Origin: Bryobacterales bacterium | Lineage (GTDB): Bacteria; Acidobacteriota; Terriglobia; Bryobacterales; Bryobacteraceae | Direction: 5' to 3' | Assembly (NCBI GenBank): GCA_003135055.1 | Contig: PLDF01000088.1 | Location: 1 to 41,257 of the forward strand | DNA: 41,257 nt | Shown here: positions 23,142 to 31,899 of the stretch, in pieces | How positions within the stretch are numbered: position 1 is the first letter of the stretch | Layout: each line of letters opens with the position of its first letter | Program-made: the position numbers and the translations under genes | The notes under the pieces: generated by a model | The model's database searches: none | What the model was told of the DNA's origin: nothing | The model's input: only the letters and a program-made list of their open reading frames with translations

Positions 23142-24256
23142 AATTCGATCTCCCGCAGGCTGATTTCGCTGCCATCGAAAATGCCCAGTCCCAGCTTCGA
23201 CGCATATTCCACATGGCCTGGCTCGCGAATATAATGGTTGAAATTGGGATCGCGATTATTATTGCCGAGATGCTTGCGTGAGCGGTCGAAGATCGAAATT
23301 GCGCCTTCCAATTTGCGCCTGGCCTCAACTAACTCGATCAGTTTCGCATCCATGGCCACCGGATCGGTTCCGAAGCAAAGCTGCTTGGGGTAGAAACGGA
23401 AGCGCCGGTTCCTGCTGAACGGGCCGGCGTGCCACACTCCCGCGAGGCTGTCCATAATGTGGAGCACCACCCGTGACGGCAGCGGCTGCACCGCCGCCAG
23501 CGTGCCGATGAACGAATAGGTGAACGTTTTTTCAGACTGGTGCGAGCGGGCTACATTGGAAAAATTGCCATAAGCGATGTTCTTCAGGCATCCGGTCACG
23601 CCCGACGCCTGGTGCTCCTTGGCGTTGGGGACATTGATAATCTTGGTGAAGCGGTCTGAGACCAGCCGCACCAGGTTACTCCGAGTGTCGTCTTCCCCGA
23701 AGAAGCAGGTCTCGACGTACGTGTGAGGGTCGTAACCCAGCACGGCGCCTCGCGCGAAGTCTCCCTCGGCGGCAAGCACGTTGACGCCCGCTGGGACGTA
23801 TGAGGCATAGTTCACGCTGCGCAATTGGTTCGCGAAGCGTTCGTATATGTAGATCCGGCTGGCAGGGACGCCCACCGCCATGACGTTTTCGACGATGCCC
23901 GATACTACCTCGGGACTGGATCGAATCTGCGGAGCGCCCGAACAGTTGACTTTGATGCCGATCGCGTCTTCCGGCGCGATGAAGCGCGCCCAGGCGTCGG
24001 CGGGGCGGCGTTCACCGGTCAGCTCCTGCATTCCGGCGTCGAGCATCTGTCGCACCACCGTCCGGCTGACGGCATCGGTTTGCGCGTCGATCGCGCCTTC
24101 CGCATGCACGCGGACGACGCGTCCCGGATACGGCCCGGGCATGGCGGTTTTGGCCTCCGCATGAAACGGCGTTACCACACGGTAGACCGGCTGATCGGCG
24201 GCTTCAGCGGCCAGCGGAGCTACAGCCGCGAGCTGCAGGAAACATCTTCTCTCCAC
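23138..24256 (-). CDS. DUF362 domain protein with Tat-like leader
   Basis: A 372-residue protein beginning at GTG 24256. The leader MERRCFLQLAAVAPLAAEAA has the RRxFL pattern of Tat substrates. The body shows DUF362 features: DAIGIKVNCSGAPQIRSSPE, then VPASRIYIYERFANQLRSVN, KIINVPNAKEHQASGVTGCL, KNIAYGNFSNVARSHQSEKT and LCFGTDPVAMDAKLIELVEA. No ferredoxin-type Cys clusters are present, unlike many family members. The family is uncharacterised, often exported in acidobacteria and planctomycetes. First gene of the operon; no strong ribosome site or promoter was recognised upstream. Confidence 0.85.
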   Translation of the reverse strand: MERRCFLQLAAVAPLAAEAADQPVYRVVTPFHAEAKTAMPGPYPGRVVRVHAEGAIDAQTDAVSRTVVRQMLDAGMQELTGERRPADAWARFIAPEDAIGIKVNCSGAPQIRSSPEVVSGIVENVMAVGVPASRIYIYERFANQLRSVNYASYVPAGVNVLAAEGDFARGAVLGYDPHTYVETCFFGEDDTRSNLVRLVSDRFTKIINVPNAKEHQASGVTGCLKNIAYGNFSNVARSHQSEKTFTYSFIGTLAAVQPLPSRVVLHIMDSLAGVWHAGPFSRNRRFRFYPKQLCFGTDPVAMDAKLIELVEARRKLEGAISIFDRSRKHLGNNNRDPNFNHYIREPGHVEYASKLGLGIFDGSEISLREIEL

Positions 24257-24690
24257 GGTGATGTAGAGTATAACTCAAGATGTAGCCTATAACTCAATGC
24301 TATGCCAAAGCGGGCAAAGCGGGTGCGTAACCGATCTGGGGGAGACGGATTCAGAGGCTGCCGCGCCGCAATCTCGCCGGCCTTTTCCATTCACGGTAAC
24401 CCATTGACTGTACTGGCCAAGCACGTGGCGCACTGGGCGCCCTCTGGGCACATGCGTGCAGCGTTCACACTTCCCAGAAACCTCGCGGACAGCCACGTGT
24501 ATACCGAACCAGCGCGGAATCTTTGCCTTGCACGGAAATACACTTCTGCGCGGTGGCAAAAAAGACGAGGTTTCTGCCGCAAGAGACGCTCCCGAAGGGA
24601 TCGTCTGTCGCTCGTGTGAACGCGATATGTTTCACAGCTTCTAAGACGGGCGGAGTTACTGCATTTGGAAAAGGGAGTCGAACCCTCCCC
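24257..24690. other. Non-coding gap with split REP-like element and inverted repeat
   Basis: No gene is supported. At 24424-24470 (GTGGCGCACTG through CATGCGTGCAGCGTTCACAC) lies a partial copy of the double-hairpin element at 37321-37362. Its missing part, CTCGTGTGAACGCG, occurs at 24611-24624, so about 140 bases separate the two halves. Inside that segment AGAAACCTCG (24476-24485) and CGAGGTTTCT (24566-24575) form a 10-bp inverted repeat. Confidence 0.55.
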
Positions 24691-24724
24691 AAAAAAGCCG
24701 GCCCCCTCGGGAGGCCGGCTTTTC
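24691..24724 (-). terminator. Rho-independent terminator of the TonB receptor gene
   Basis: On the minus strand AAAAGCCGGCC pairs with GGCCGGCTTTT (arms 24693-24703 and 24713-24723) around a CCCGAGGGG-type loop, followed by a run of T (24696-24691). It lies about 20 bases past the receptor stop. The stem is rich in G+C and would also work on the other strand. Confidence 0.88.
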
Positions 24725-24743
24725 TATCGGGCGGGTTAGAGGG

Positions 24744-27700
24744 CTAGAAGATGAGCTTGAGCGCGAGCTGCACGCGCCGCGGGGCGCGGAAGGTGCTGAT
24801 CTCGCCAAATACCGTGCTGGTGATGTTGGTGCTGGCAAATCCGTTGGGATTCACCCAGTTGAGCGTGTTGAGGGTTTCGAAGCGGAATTGCGCCTTGAGC
24901 CGATTCTCGGTCAAGTTGAAGTTCTTGATCAGAGAAGCATCCAGATTAAAGAATCCGGGCCCGCGGACAGTCCCGCGGCCGGCATTGCCGGGCCGCACGG
25001 CGCCTTCCGGCACCGGCGCGAAGCAGGCGATGTTGAACCAGCTCAGGCCCTGGGCGCTGCTCTGCGCGGAGCCTCCATACGTCTTCGGCTGGTTTACCCC
25101 CGGATTGCAGACCATGTCCGGGCGGGAGCTCGCGGAGCTGGAGCCGAGGAGACCGAGGCCGGCCGGATCTACGCTCGAAGTGGTGACGGTCAAGGGCAGG
25201 CCGGTGTAGCTGGAAAGGATGCCCGAGACCTCCCAACCCTTCAGCGCGACGGCGGCCGGGCCATGGCCGTTCTTGTATATCGGGATGATATACACGTAGT
25301 TCAGGACGAGATTCTGCTGCCGGTCGCCAGGGTACGGACCGTATTCGCCCTCATGCCAGTTGTAGCTGTTCTGCGGAGCGTTGGAGCGGTCGGACCCGTT
25401 GTCGGTGAGATTCTTCGACCAGGTATAGGCGCCGCTGAACAGGCCCGCCGCGCCGAAGCTCTGGTGGAAAGTGACCTGCAGCGAGTGGTAGTTGGAATCG
25501 AACGCCGTTTCGACGGTGTTGATGGCGTTATATCCCAGGTAAGGCCGGACCGCATTGATACGCGGATCGTCGGAAGTAACGAAAATCGTGGTGCCGGGAC
25601 CGGTGGTGCCCGTACCACTCGTGGTGTGCAGGCCGGCCGCGAGGGCCGCGCCGGGATAGGCCTGATTGATGTCCACAATGCCGAGCAGGTGGGTGCCCTT
25701 CGACCCCACATAAGCCACCTCGAGCAAGGCGCTCCTGGTTAGCTGGCGCTGAATGGTGAAGTTCCACTGCTGGCTGTAGGGCACTAGCGCCGGGATTTGC
25801 GTGGCATGCAGGACCAGCGGCGAGGTGATGACGCCAAGCGCGCCGGCCGTGACGTCGGAGAAGGACGCGTTGGAATAGGTCACGCTCTGCACGAACGGCG
25901 GGTTTGCAAAGATGTTCTGCTCATAGGTTCCGAACAGGGAGGCGTCGTAATAGATTCCGTAGCCGGCCCGGATGGAAGTCCGGCCGTTGCCAAACGGGTC
26001 CCACGCCAAGCCCAGCCGGGGCGCAAAGTTCTTGTAGGTGTTATTCGCCACTACATCCCCGAACGGCGAATTCTTGCCGCCGATAATGATCCCGTCCACC
26101 GGGGGGTTGGCGACGGCGATGGGAGTCACGTAGTTGCCGTTGGCCGGGTTGATGGCGGGCGCGGAGCTGGCGGTGTAGAGAGACGGATCGAAGTTGTCCA
26201 TGCGGTTGTTGGCGTCGGTCGGCTGGCCGAAATAGCTCCAACGCACGCCCATGTACGCCGTGAGCCGCGGGGTGACCTTGAAATCGTCCTGCACGTACGC
26301 TTCATTCTGCCAGGCCCAGACGCTGGGAGTGATATCCGTGGAAGGCATGGTGAAGGTGGATACGTTGCCCAACAGGAAATTCGCCCAGGATTGCTGGAAG
26401 GTGCTGGTTCCGGTAGGCGCCCCGGAATTGCTGAAGGCGAAGGTTCCCTGTTGGCTGGCGGCGTTCTCGGTCTTGTTGTACCGGTTGAGGGTAAAGCCGA
26501 ATGCCAGAGTATGGCGGCCCTTGATCCAGGTGAGCTTGTCGAACGCGGCGTAGTTCTTGTTGTAATCGTTGTAGGGGCCATAACCGGCAAGGGGCGTTCC
26601 GCCCGTGAAGGAAAGGTTGGGAACCACGCCCTGCGTGTTGGCGAACGGTTCTATGGGGTTGATGTCGGGATTATTCACCTTGGCCGTAAGTCCCTCGGGC
26701 GTCGACAAAATGGCGCTTTTGGTGAAGTTGAAGCCGCCATCGTTGATCAGGTTCGGCCGAAGGATGTTCACGGCGTGAATGGTATAAGCCCGGCCCGGCG
26801 AGTTGGTGTGGGTGGTGCAGCCGTTGGGAATAGTGGAACAACTGAACAGCCCGCCGGGTTCGGTAGTGGGAATGGTGTCATTCAGGAATTTTCCCCACAC
26901 GGAAAACTTTTCGTTGAAAGCCTGGTCGATGCGGACCAGTTCCTCGCGGAAGTTCAGCAGGGTGCTCTCTGGGAAGAAGCCCGACGTGGTGGCGACGGTG
27001 GTCGAGCCGCTCAGCAGCGGCACTTTGCTCCAGATGTCCTTGATATAGGCGACCGCGTTGGCGTTGAAGAGGTTGGTGGGGATCTGGGTCACCGGCGCCG
27101 AGCCCGCCGGGCAACCAACGCCGGCTGCGCTGGTGATGGTGGTGATGCAAACCGGCTGGACAAAATTGCCTTGCAACATTCCGGTGGTCGGCAGAGTGGG
27201 GTTGAGGGTGGTGTAGTTGATGATGCGCGCCGCCTCCTCGGAGTAAAAGAAGAACGTCTTGTTCTTATCGCGGTTGTAATGGCCCAACGGAACCGGGCCG
27301 CCGATGGTGCCGCCGAAATCGTTCCACCGCACGGGGCTCTGTTTGGCATAGCAGGTGGAGGTGAAATTGAGGGTGCAATTATTCTGCGGGTTGGCCCTGT
27401 CGACCATGTTCAACTTATTCGCGTTATTGGCCCAATTATTCGCGTTGAGGGCGTCATTGCGGAAGAACTCGTACAAGTCGCCGTGGTACTGGCTGGTTCC
27501 ACTGCGGGTCACCACGTTGATCTGCGCTCCGCCGGCCCGGCCGGTGTCGGCGGTATAGGAGCTGCGCTCCACCTTGAACTCGGCAGTGGCGTCGATGCTG
27601 GGAAAGTAGCCAAGGGTCTGGTTGCTGCCACGATCGATGTTGTCGGCTCCGTCGACCGTCCAATTGTTGGCCGAGTTGCGCATGCCGTTCACTGAATACG

Positions 27701-28283
27701 GAATGGTGGTGGTAGTGCCGGAAGCGCCGGTGACGCCCTTGAACAGCTCGTCTACGGCGCCCTGGTTACTCACGCCAGGCATCAAGCTCACCAGTTGGGC
27801 GAAGTTGCGTGTTCCGAGCGCGAGCTCGCGCACCTGCGTTCCATCGATGGTGGTGGAACTGGCGGGCGTGCCGTAATCCACCTGTGCCGCGGATTCTTTA
27901 ACCTCCACGGTTTCGGTCACCGCTCCGACCTCCAATTTGACGTTGAGCTTGAGATCGTCGTTCACGTTCAGCACGATGCCGGTCAGATCGTAAGCCTTGA
28001 AGCCCGCGGCTTCCACCTTCAGGGAGTAGTTGCCGATCGGGATCAGCGGCGCGGAATACGAGCCGCTGGCGTCCGTGATAACCGTGCGCACTATCTGGCT
28101 GCGGTCCGTGTTCCTGATCGTTACCTTGGCGTTCGGCACGGCGGCGCCGGCCGGATCGAGAACGGTGCCTTCGAAAGCGCCGGAAATGTCTTGAGCGGGA
28201 AGGCAGGCCACGCCGAGGGCTGCCAGGAGACCAACGGAGAGCAGTTTCTTCACGATTAACTTACAGCCTAGCGTCTTCTTCAT
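24744..28283 (-). CDS. TonB-dependent receptor with carboxypeptidase-like N-domain
   Basis: A 1179-residue outer-membrane receptor. ATG 28283 is chosen for the signal peptide that follows (MKKTLGCKLIVKKLLSVGLL, AALGVACLPAQ) and AAGGGG about 10 bases upstream. Residues ~33-115 (ISGAFEGTVLDPAGAAVPNA, then IPIGNYSLKVEAAGFKAY) are a carboxypeptidase-regulatory-like beta-sandwich. Residues ~130-260 are the plug (NFAQLVSLMPGVSNQ, then NNWTVDGADNIDRGSNQ). The rest is a large beta-barrel ending RRVQLALKLIF with the terminal aromatic residue. It probably imports oligosaccharides or peptides with TonB energy, in the OmpA-related receptor family expanded in acidobacteria. It is monocistronic. Confidence 0.95.
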   Translation of the reverse strand: MKKTLGCKLIVKKLLSVGLLAALGVACLPAQDISGAFEGTVLDPAGAAVPNAKVTIRNTDRSQIVRTVITDASGSYSAPLIPIGNYSLKVEAAGFKAYDLTGIVLNVNDDLKLNVKLEVGAVTETVEVKESAAQVDYGTPASSTTIDGTQVRELALGTRNFAQLVSLMPGVSNQGAVDELFKGVTGASGTTTTIPYSVNGMRNSANNWTVDGADNIDRGSNQTLGYFPSIDATAEFKVERSSYTADTGRAGGAQINVVTRSGTSQYHGDLYEFFRNDALNANNWANNANKLNMVDRANPQNNCTLNFTSTCYAKQSPVRWNDFGGTIGGPVPLGHYNRDKNKTFFFYSEEAARIINYTTLNPTLPTTGMLQGNFVQPVCITTITSAAGVGCPAGSAPVTQIPTNLFNANAVAYIKDIWSKVPLLSGSTTVATTSGFFPESTLLNFREELVRIDQAFNEKFSVWGKFLNDTIPTTEPGGLFSCSTIPNGCTTHTNSPGRAYTIHAVNILRPNLINDGGFNFTKSAILSTPEGLTAKVNNPDINPIEPFANTQGVVPNLSFTGGTPLAGYGPYNDYNKNYAAFDKLTWIKGRHTLAFGFTLNRYNKTENAASQQGTFAFSNSGAPTGTSTFQQSWANFLLGNVSTFTMPSTDITPSVWAWQNEAYVQDDFKVTPRLTAYMGVRWSYFGQPTDANNRMDNFDPSLYTASSAPAINPANGNYVTPIAVANPPVDGIIIGGKNSPFGDVVANNTYKNFAPRLGLAWDPFGNGRTSIRAGYGIYYDASLFGTYEQNIFANPPFVQSVTYSNASFSDVTAGALGVITSPLVLHATQIPALVPYSQQWNFTIQRQLTRSALLEVAYVGSKGTHLLGIVDINQAYPGAALAAGLHTTSGTGTTGPGTTIFVTSDDPRINAVRPYLGYNAINTVETAFDSNYHSLQVTFHQSFGAAGLFSGAYTWSKNLTDNGSDRSNAPQNSYNWHEGEYGPYPGDRQQNLVLNYVYIIPIYKNGHGPAAVALKGWEVSGILSSYTGLPLTVTTSSVDPAGLGLLGSSSASSRPDMVCNPGVNQPKTYGGSAQSSAQGLSWFNIACFAPVPEGAVRPGNAGRGTVRGPGFFNLDASLIKNFNLTENRLKAQFRFETLNTLNWVNPNGFASTNITSTVFGEISTFRAPRRVQLALKLIF

Positions 28284-28432
28284 ATTGGAAAAACCCCTTT
28301 CTGTGAATCCCCCAAACAAATGCTTAACTTGTGGATATAATAGCGCGATTCCTTGCCGGGGAAAATAGGGTTTTTTGGAGGGGCGGAGTGCGTTCGCACG
28401 AGCGCAGGACGATCCTTGGCAGGGGCGTCTCT

Positions 28433-29640
28433 TACGGCAGAAACTAAAGGCGTCCCGGCGCTGCGGGAATGGATCAATGTGTTCAATTCGGGCAACAACG
28501 GCCGCAGCGGATACCTCAATTTCAACGGCAGGTTTACGGGGCAGAATGCCCTGAATCCGTCCGCCACGCTGGGCGAAGCGGATTTCATGATGGGCCTTCC
28601 CGGCGACCTGGGCCGGGGATTGCGATCGGGTACCTGGGCCAGCGGTCGACAGTTTGGGCCGCATACTTCCAGGTCGACTGGCGCGCCACCAACAACTTGA
28701 CCCTGAATCTGGGACTACGTTGGGAGTATCACACGCCATGGGCGGAGGTGGAGAACCGGCAGGCCAATTTCAATGAGTTCAGCGGATAGTTGGAATTGGC
28801 TGCGCCGCTGCCGGCGAATCTGGCTGCGCCGCCGGGACCGGCTCCGCTGAGCACCTACAAGAAAGATTTCCAGCCTCACAGTCGGATATGTGGGACAACA
28901 TGGCGATCGCCTGATGGTGGCCATGCCGTATTCCGGAACGAGATCGTCAATGGCGCGGTAGTTTCAGGTCCATATCTTGCCGGCAATCCGACGCTCCGCG
29001 CGGAGATCGGCCAGATTTCGGGAACCTGTTCGTGCGCCAGGCAGAAATACAACGCGTTACAGGCCACCCTGCACAAGCGCTTCGGCATGGGGCTGACATA
29101 CCAGGTGGCGTTCACGTATTCGCGCGGCATGTCCGATTCCATCGGCTACTATGGCCAAGGCGCCCAGGCAGGCAGCCAATCCGCTTACTGGCAAAGCCTC
29201 TTCAACCAGCAGTCGGAATTCGGCCCGACGTACTTCGACGAGAAGTTCAACTTTGTCCCCTCGGTGGTTTACGAGTTGCCGTTCGGGCGCGGGCGCAGAT
29301 ACGGGTCGGCCTGGAACAAGGCCGTTGACGGCATGTTTGGCGGTTGGCAGCTTGGCTCCATTTACACGGCCCACGCCGGCTTCCCCCTGGCTATCAAACT
29401 GGCAAGCGACCCCTCGGGTACCGGAGCACGCAGCTACCGGACCAACGTGATCGGCACGCCGCACGATCCGCACGAGGTTGGGCCGGGCAACACATGGCTC
29501 GATGTCACGGCTTACGCCACTCCGGCCTTGCACACGTGTCGGAAATGCTTTTTGCATCGTACCCGCGAGTCGGAAGGGCAGCACGAACGCCCCCAAGACG
29601 ATTCCAACCGACGGCGACGGAGCTTCCGCCGAAGCTTCCG
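28433..29640 (+). pseudogene. Truncated, broken TonB-dependent receptor gene
   Basis: Receptor-like segments in successive frames: VPALREWINVFNSGNNGRSG, then FNGRFTGQNALNPSATLGEA, a frame change near 28640 to VWAAYFQVDWRATNNLTLNL, then GLRWEYHTPWAEVENRQANF, an in-frame TAG at about 28787, and KYNALQATLHKRFGMGLTYQ, VAFTYSRGMSDSIGYY and FVPSVVYELPFGRGRRYGSA. The signal peptide, N-domain and plug are missing, and the C-terminal barrel end is lost after DVTAYATPA. It lies divergent to the intact receptor and is a relic of a different paralogue. Confidence 0.82.
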
Positions 29641-29641
29641 T

Positions 29642-30610
29642 TTAGCGAGCGGGTGTCAATCCCACAATCGCGGTTTGCCATCCATTCGCCGATGACAATG
29701 TAAACGACGAAGCGTACGATGCCGCGGCAGCGTTGCTCTTATGAGCGGGCGCAAGGTAGCGTGTCACGGAGGAGTCTCGGTACCAGCCGGCGCCGGGAGT
29801 GGCAGCCGCTCCGTTTTCCGTCTTTACCCAGGAGAGTAGCAACGTATGCTCTGGTACTGAGATTGACGTTGACGCAGCGCTGGTGGAAGTGTTCCCATCT
29901 CCTGGGTCCGCTATGGCTGAGACAAGTGGCCTGCTGGTTCCGTCTGTGCCGGACACAGCATATACCTGTACCACCAATGGGGCCGGATTGCTTAATGTCA
30001 CAGTGATTGTATGACTCGCACTCGTGGCGGGAGAATTACAGTAGTACACGGCTCCCAGCATTGGAGAATTCGCTCCAATAAACACCGCAGGGCCAGCCAA
30101 CGGAGTCCATCTATTTCCAACTGAGTCGGTAAAACCGCTAATCGCCACCTCTAGCGACAGCCACGCGTTGTGCGTGCCGACAAACCCAACCAGAGTGGTT
30201 GCGCCAGTGCTGCTGAAGGCTGAGGATGTGTGCGTGATCAGCGCGCTTGAGTTACGGTAGCTCTCGGAGGCGATAGGCTCCGGCCCCTTATTAATAACGA
30301 TCGGCTCGGTTGCCAGGGAGGCGCTGACCGTGTCAAAGCCTTCCTGTGCCCCCGATAGATCGCGCTTCACTTCGGAAGGGGCAACTCGCTTGGGCTCGGG
30401 TGGTGCGGGAGCGGTTGCAGGAACCGGGTAGTCGGAGTGCGCGCTGCCCCTTGAGAACAGTGCGCCTAGAAGCGCTATTCCAAAGAAAACTAAAACCGCA
30501 GCGAAGCGCCCACTCATCCGCTTTGCGGGCTTATTCCTTTTGCAATGGGGACAAAAGCGGGCGTCGGCGCCGACCTGTCCCCCACATTCACTACAGGCTT
30601 TAAGCGACAT
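29642..30610 (-). CDS. Membrane-anchored zinc-ribbon protein
   Basis: A 322-residue protein starting at ATG 30610 (MSLKACSECGGQVGADARFC); the longer frame to 30685 has an implausible Cys/Ser-rich lead. Residues 6-24 form a zinc ribbon (CxxC and CPHC). A basic stretch (KRNKPAKRMSGR) leads into one membrane helix (FAAVLVFFGIALLGALF, about 33-50). Residues ~100-322 are a secreted beta-sandwich (ALITHTSSAFSSTGATTLVG, then HTITVTLSNPAPLVVQVYAV, ending NGWQTAIVGLTPA), like the repeat domains of adhesins. The zinc ribbon would face the cytoplasm and the beta domain the periplasm or outside. The function is unknown. Its stop overlaps the end of the receptor relic. Confidence 0.75.
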   Translation of the reverse strand: MSLKACSECGGQVGADARFCPHCKRNKPAKRMSGRFAAVLVFFGIALLGALFSRGSAHSDYPVPATAPAPPEPKRVAPSEVKRDLSGAQEGFDTVSASLATEPIVINKGPEPIASESYRNSSALITHTSSAFSSTGATTLVGFVGTHNAWLSLEVAISGFTDSVGNRWTPLAGPAVFIGANSPMLGAVYYCNSPATSASHTITVTLSNPAPLVVQVYAVSGTDGTSRPLVSAIADPGDGNTSTSAASTSISVPEHTLLLSWVKTENGAAATPGAGWYRDSSVTRYLAPAHKSNAAAASYASSFTLSSANGWQTAIVGLTPAR

Positions 30611-30965
30611 GGTCCCCAAGCGTAGCTGGCAATCGCAACGCGAAGACAAGGCACACGGCCCAAATGAATGTGAATTTAAGCACAAGCAACTCCAGAAAAT
30701 ATTCTAGGCTATGGCACGCGGCCGTGAATAGTGTCCGTTCGGACACTATCTATTCGTCTGGGATTGTGCCATCCGCTAGTTGACCAAGGAGCGCGAGTTC
30801 AGCGAAACGGCCTATTACAAGGCCGATCATGCCGTTCAGAAGCGGTCTCGATCTGCTCGCTGCGCGAGAATTCTAAGAGACCGAATTCTTAGAATGGGAC
30901 GAGCTAGAAACTAACCTCGTTGAGTTCCATTATGCCCATTACTCAACCCGCCGATATCCAATAGC
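30611..30965. other. Non-coding gap with two perfect dyads
   Basis: No gene is seen in these 355 bases. Two strong dyads are present: one at 30728-30749 and another at 30870-30895 (ATTCTAAGA, 8 bases, TCTTAGAAT). Both could be operators or transcript ends for the flanking minus-strand genes. Confidence 0.5.
30728..30749. promoter_or_regulatory. 22-bp palindrome, candidate operator
   Basis: ATAGTGTCCG, two T, CGGACACTAT: a perfect 10-bp-arm dyad. The tight spacing favours a dimeric repressor site (TetR/PadR-like) over an RNA hairpin. It is about 120 bases upstream of the zinc-ribbon gene, which is read leftward from 30610. Confidence 0.55.
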
Positions 30966-31268
30966 TTAACCTAAATCGATATCGCGTATGAGCGGCGTAT
31001 CGTCGGGATTCTCCTTGACGCGCTTGAACAGCTCGTCGAACTTCTTCTCCAGCACCTTGCCGTGCGATTTTTCGGCTTCGAAGTTCTTGCGGAATACTTC
31101 CTCGCGCCGTGCTTCTTCGCCCTTCAACTTGGCGACTTCAGCGGCCAGGTCTTCGATGGGGCGCGGCCGCTCCGGGACGGTGTGCGCGATTACCGCGCGC
31201 GTTTCGGGATCGAGGGTGAGAATGGCCTGGCAGCACGGGCACTCCACCTCAAACATACCTTTAGCCAT
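30966..31268 (-). CDS. Small zinc-ribbon / coiled-coil protein
   Basis: A 100-residue cytoplasmic protein. ATG 31268 (MAKGMFEVECPCCQAILTLD) is preferred over the frame start at 31289. A rubredoxin-like CPCC knuckle (residues 10-13) is the only visible metal motif, so two ligands may come from another chain. Residues ~40-85 form a coiled coil (IEDLAAEVAKLKGEEARREE, then VFRKNFEAEKSHGKVLEKKF), and the end is acidic (DDTPLIRDIDLG). The family is uncharacterised. It is followed by no obvious terminator on its own side. Confidence 0.8.
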   Translation of the reverse strand: MAKGMFEVECPCCQAILTLDPETRAVIAHTVPERPRPIEDLAAEVAKLKGEEARREEVFRKNFEAEKSHGKVLEKKFDELFKRVKENPDDTPLIRDIDLG

Positions 31269-31317
31269 GGAACCATGGTAATCGAACATGGTAATCGACG
31301 GGGGTGGAAATGATACG

Positions 31318-31342
31318 GGGCCTGTGGTTTTGCCACAGGCCC
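31318..31342. terminator. Hairpin, possible terminator
   Basis: GGGCCTGTGG and CCACAGGCCC (31318-31327, 31333-31342) pair perfectly around TTTTG. There is no following T-run on either strand, so termination is uncertain. Its right arm is also the left arm of the larger inverted repeat at 31333-31455. Confidence 0.5.
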
Positions 31343-31455
31343 TGAAGAGAGACGGTTGTGAAGGGGTTAGCGGAAAGTTAGAAGAGTGTTATGCGAGGTG
31401 ACTGGTTGTGGGGAGAATCGTACCGAAGATCAACCGTCTCTCCGAGGGCCTGTGA
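31333..31455. repeat. Inverted repeat around a short minus-strand frame
   Basis: CCACAGGCCCTGAA-GAGAGACGGTTG (31333-31358) returns inverted at 31431-31455 with three differences, enclosing 72 bases. On the minus strand the right arm and interior read ISQALGETVDLRYDSPHNQS, PRITLF, stop, without a start codon. This could be a small MITE-like element or the scar of a deleted receptor gene end. The next ~150 bases to the right show nothing else. Confidence 0.45.
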
Positions 31456-31639
31456 AATCTTAGTCACGCCCACCTAATAGCAATCGTCTCGCCAAACTAA
31501 AGGCCCTTTAGAATCAGTGAGCTGTAACGGAGATGGCAAGAAAATGCCGAGCTGGTGTATGCAAAATTGGCGCCGGAGTGTCTACTTCGTGTTCCAAAGT
31601 GACGCAAAGTGCTTATGCCGGCGATTAAGTTGCTGTTGA

Positions 31640-31890
31640 CGGTGAGGAGCCTTGGGCGGTAGCGGACTTGGCCGCACACCGGCGCCAACGGTCTCCGAAT
31701 CCCCGTTCACGGAGATATGGCGTGTTCCCGGTTCTGCGCCGGTGGGGCGGTCCATTTCCACCGGCGGCTTGCGTCGGCGGCATCGAGCGTCTGCTGGGCG
31801 GCAATCGTGTTGTAGACGGCAGAGGCGCCGGGTTCCAGCTTCTTCTGTTCGGCATCGAGCGTCTGCGCTTTAGCTGCCGATAGATATTGG
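31640..31890 (-). pseudogene. TolC-family efflux protein remnant
   Basis: The minus strand reads QYLSAAKAQTLDAEQKKLEP, then GASAVYNTIAAQQTLDAADA, the periodic coiled-coil pattern (LDAEQKKLELGAST-YxVIQAQRDLA) of the last TolC repeat, then shifts frame near 31740 to TRHISVNGDSETVGAGVRPS, a TolC-like tail. The rest of the gene is absent. An outer-membrane efflux gene was therefore once here. Confidence 0.6.
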
Positions 31891-31899
31891 GCGCACCGG

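Noticed and set aside
24668..24684. tRNA gene
   Set aside because: The minus strand has a T-arm-like GAGGG-TTCGACT-CCCTT, but no anticodon or D arm and no acceptor partner precede it; it lies just past a terminator.
25797..27695. 632-residue plus-strand frame
   Set aside because: Antisense shadow of the TonB receptor gene, with composition typical of the complementary frame of high-G+C coding sequence.
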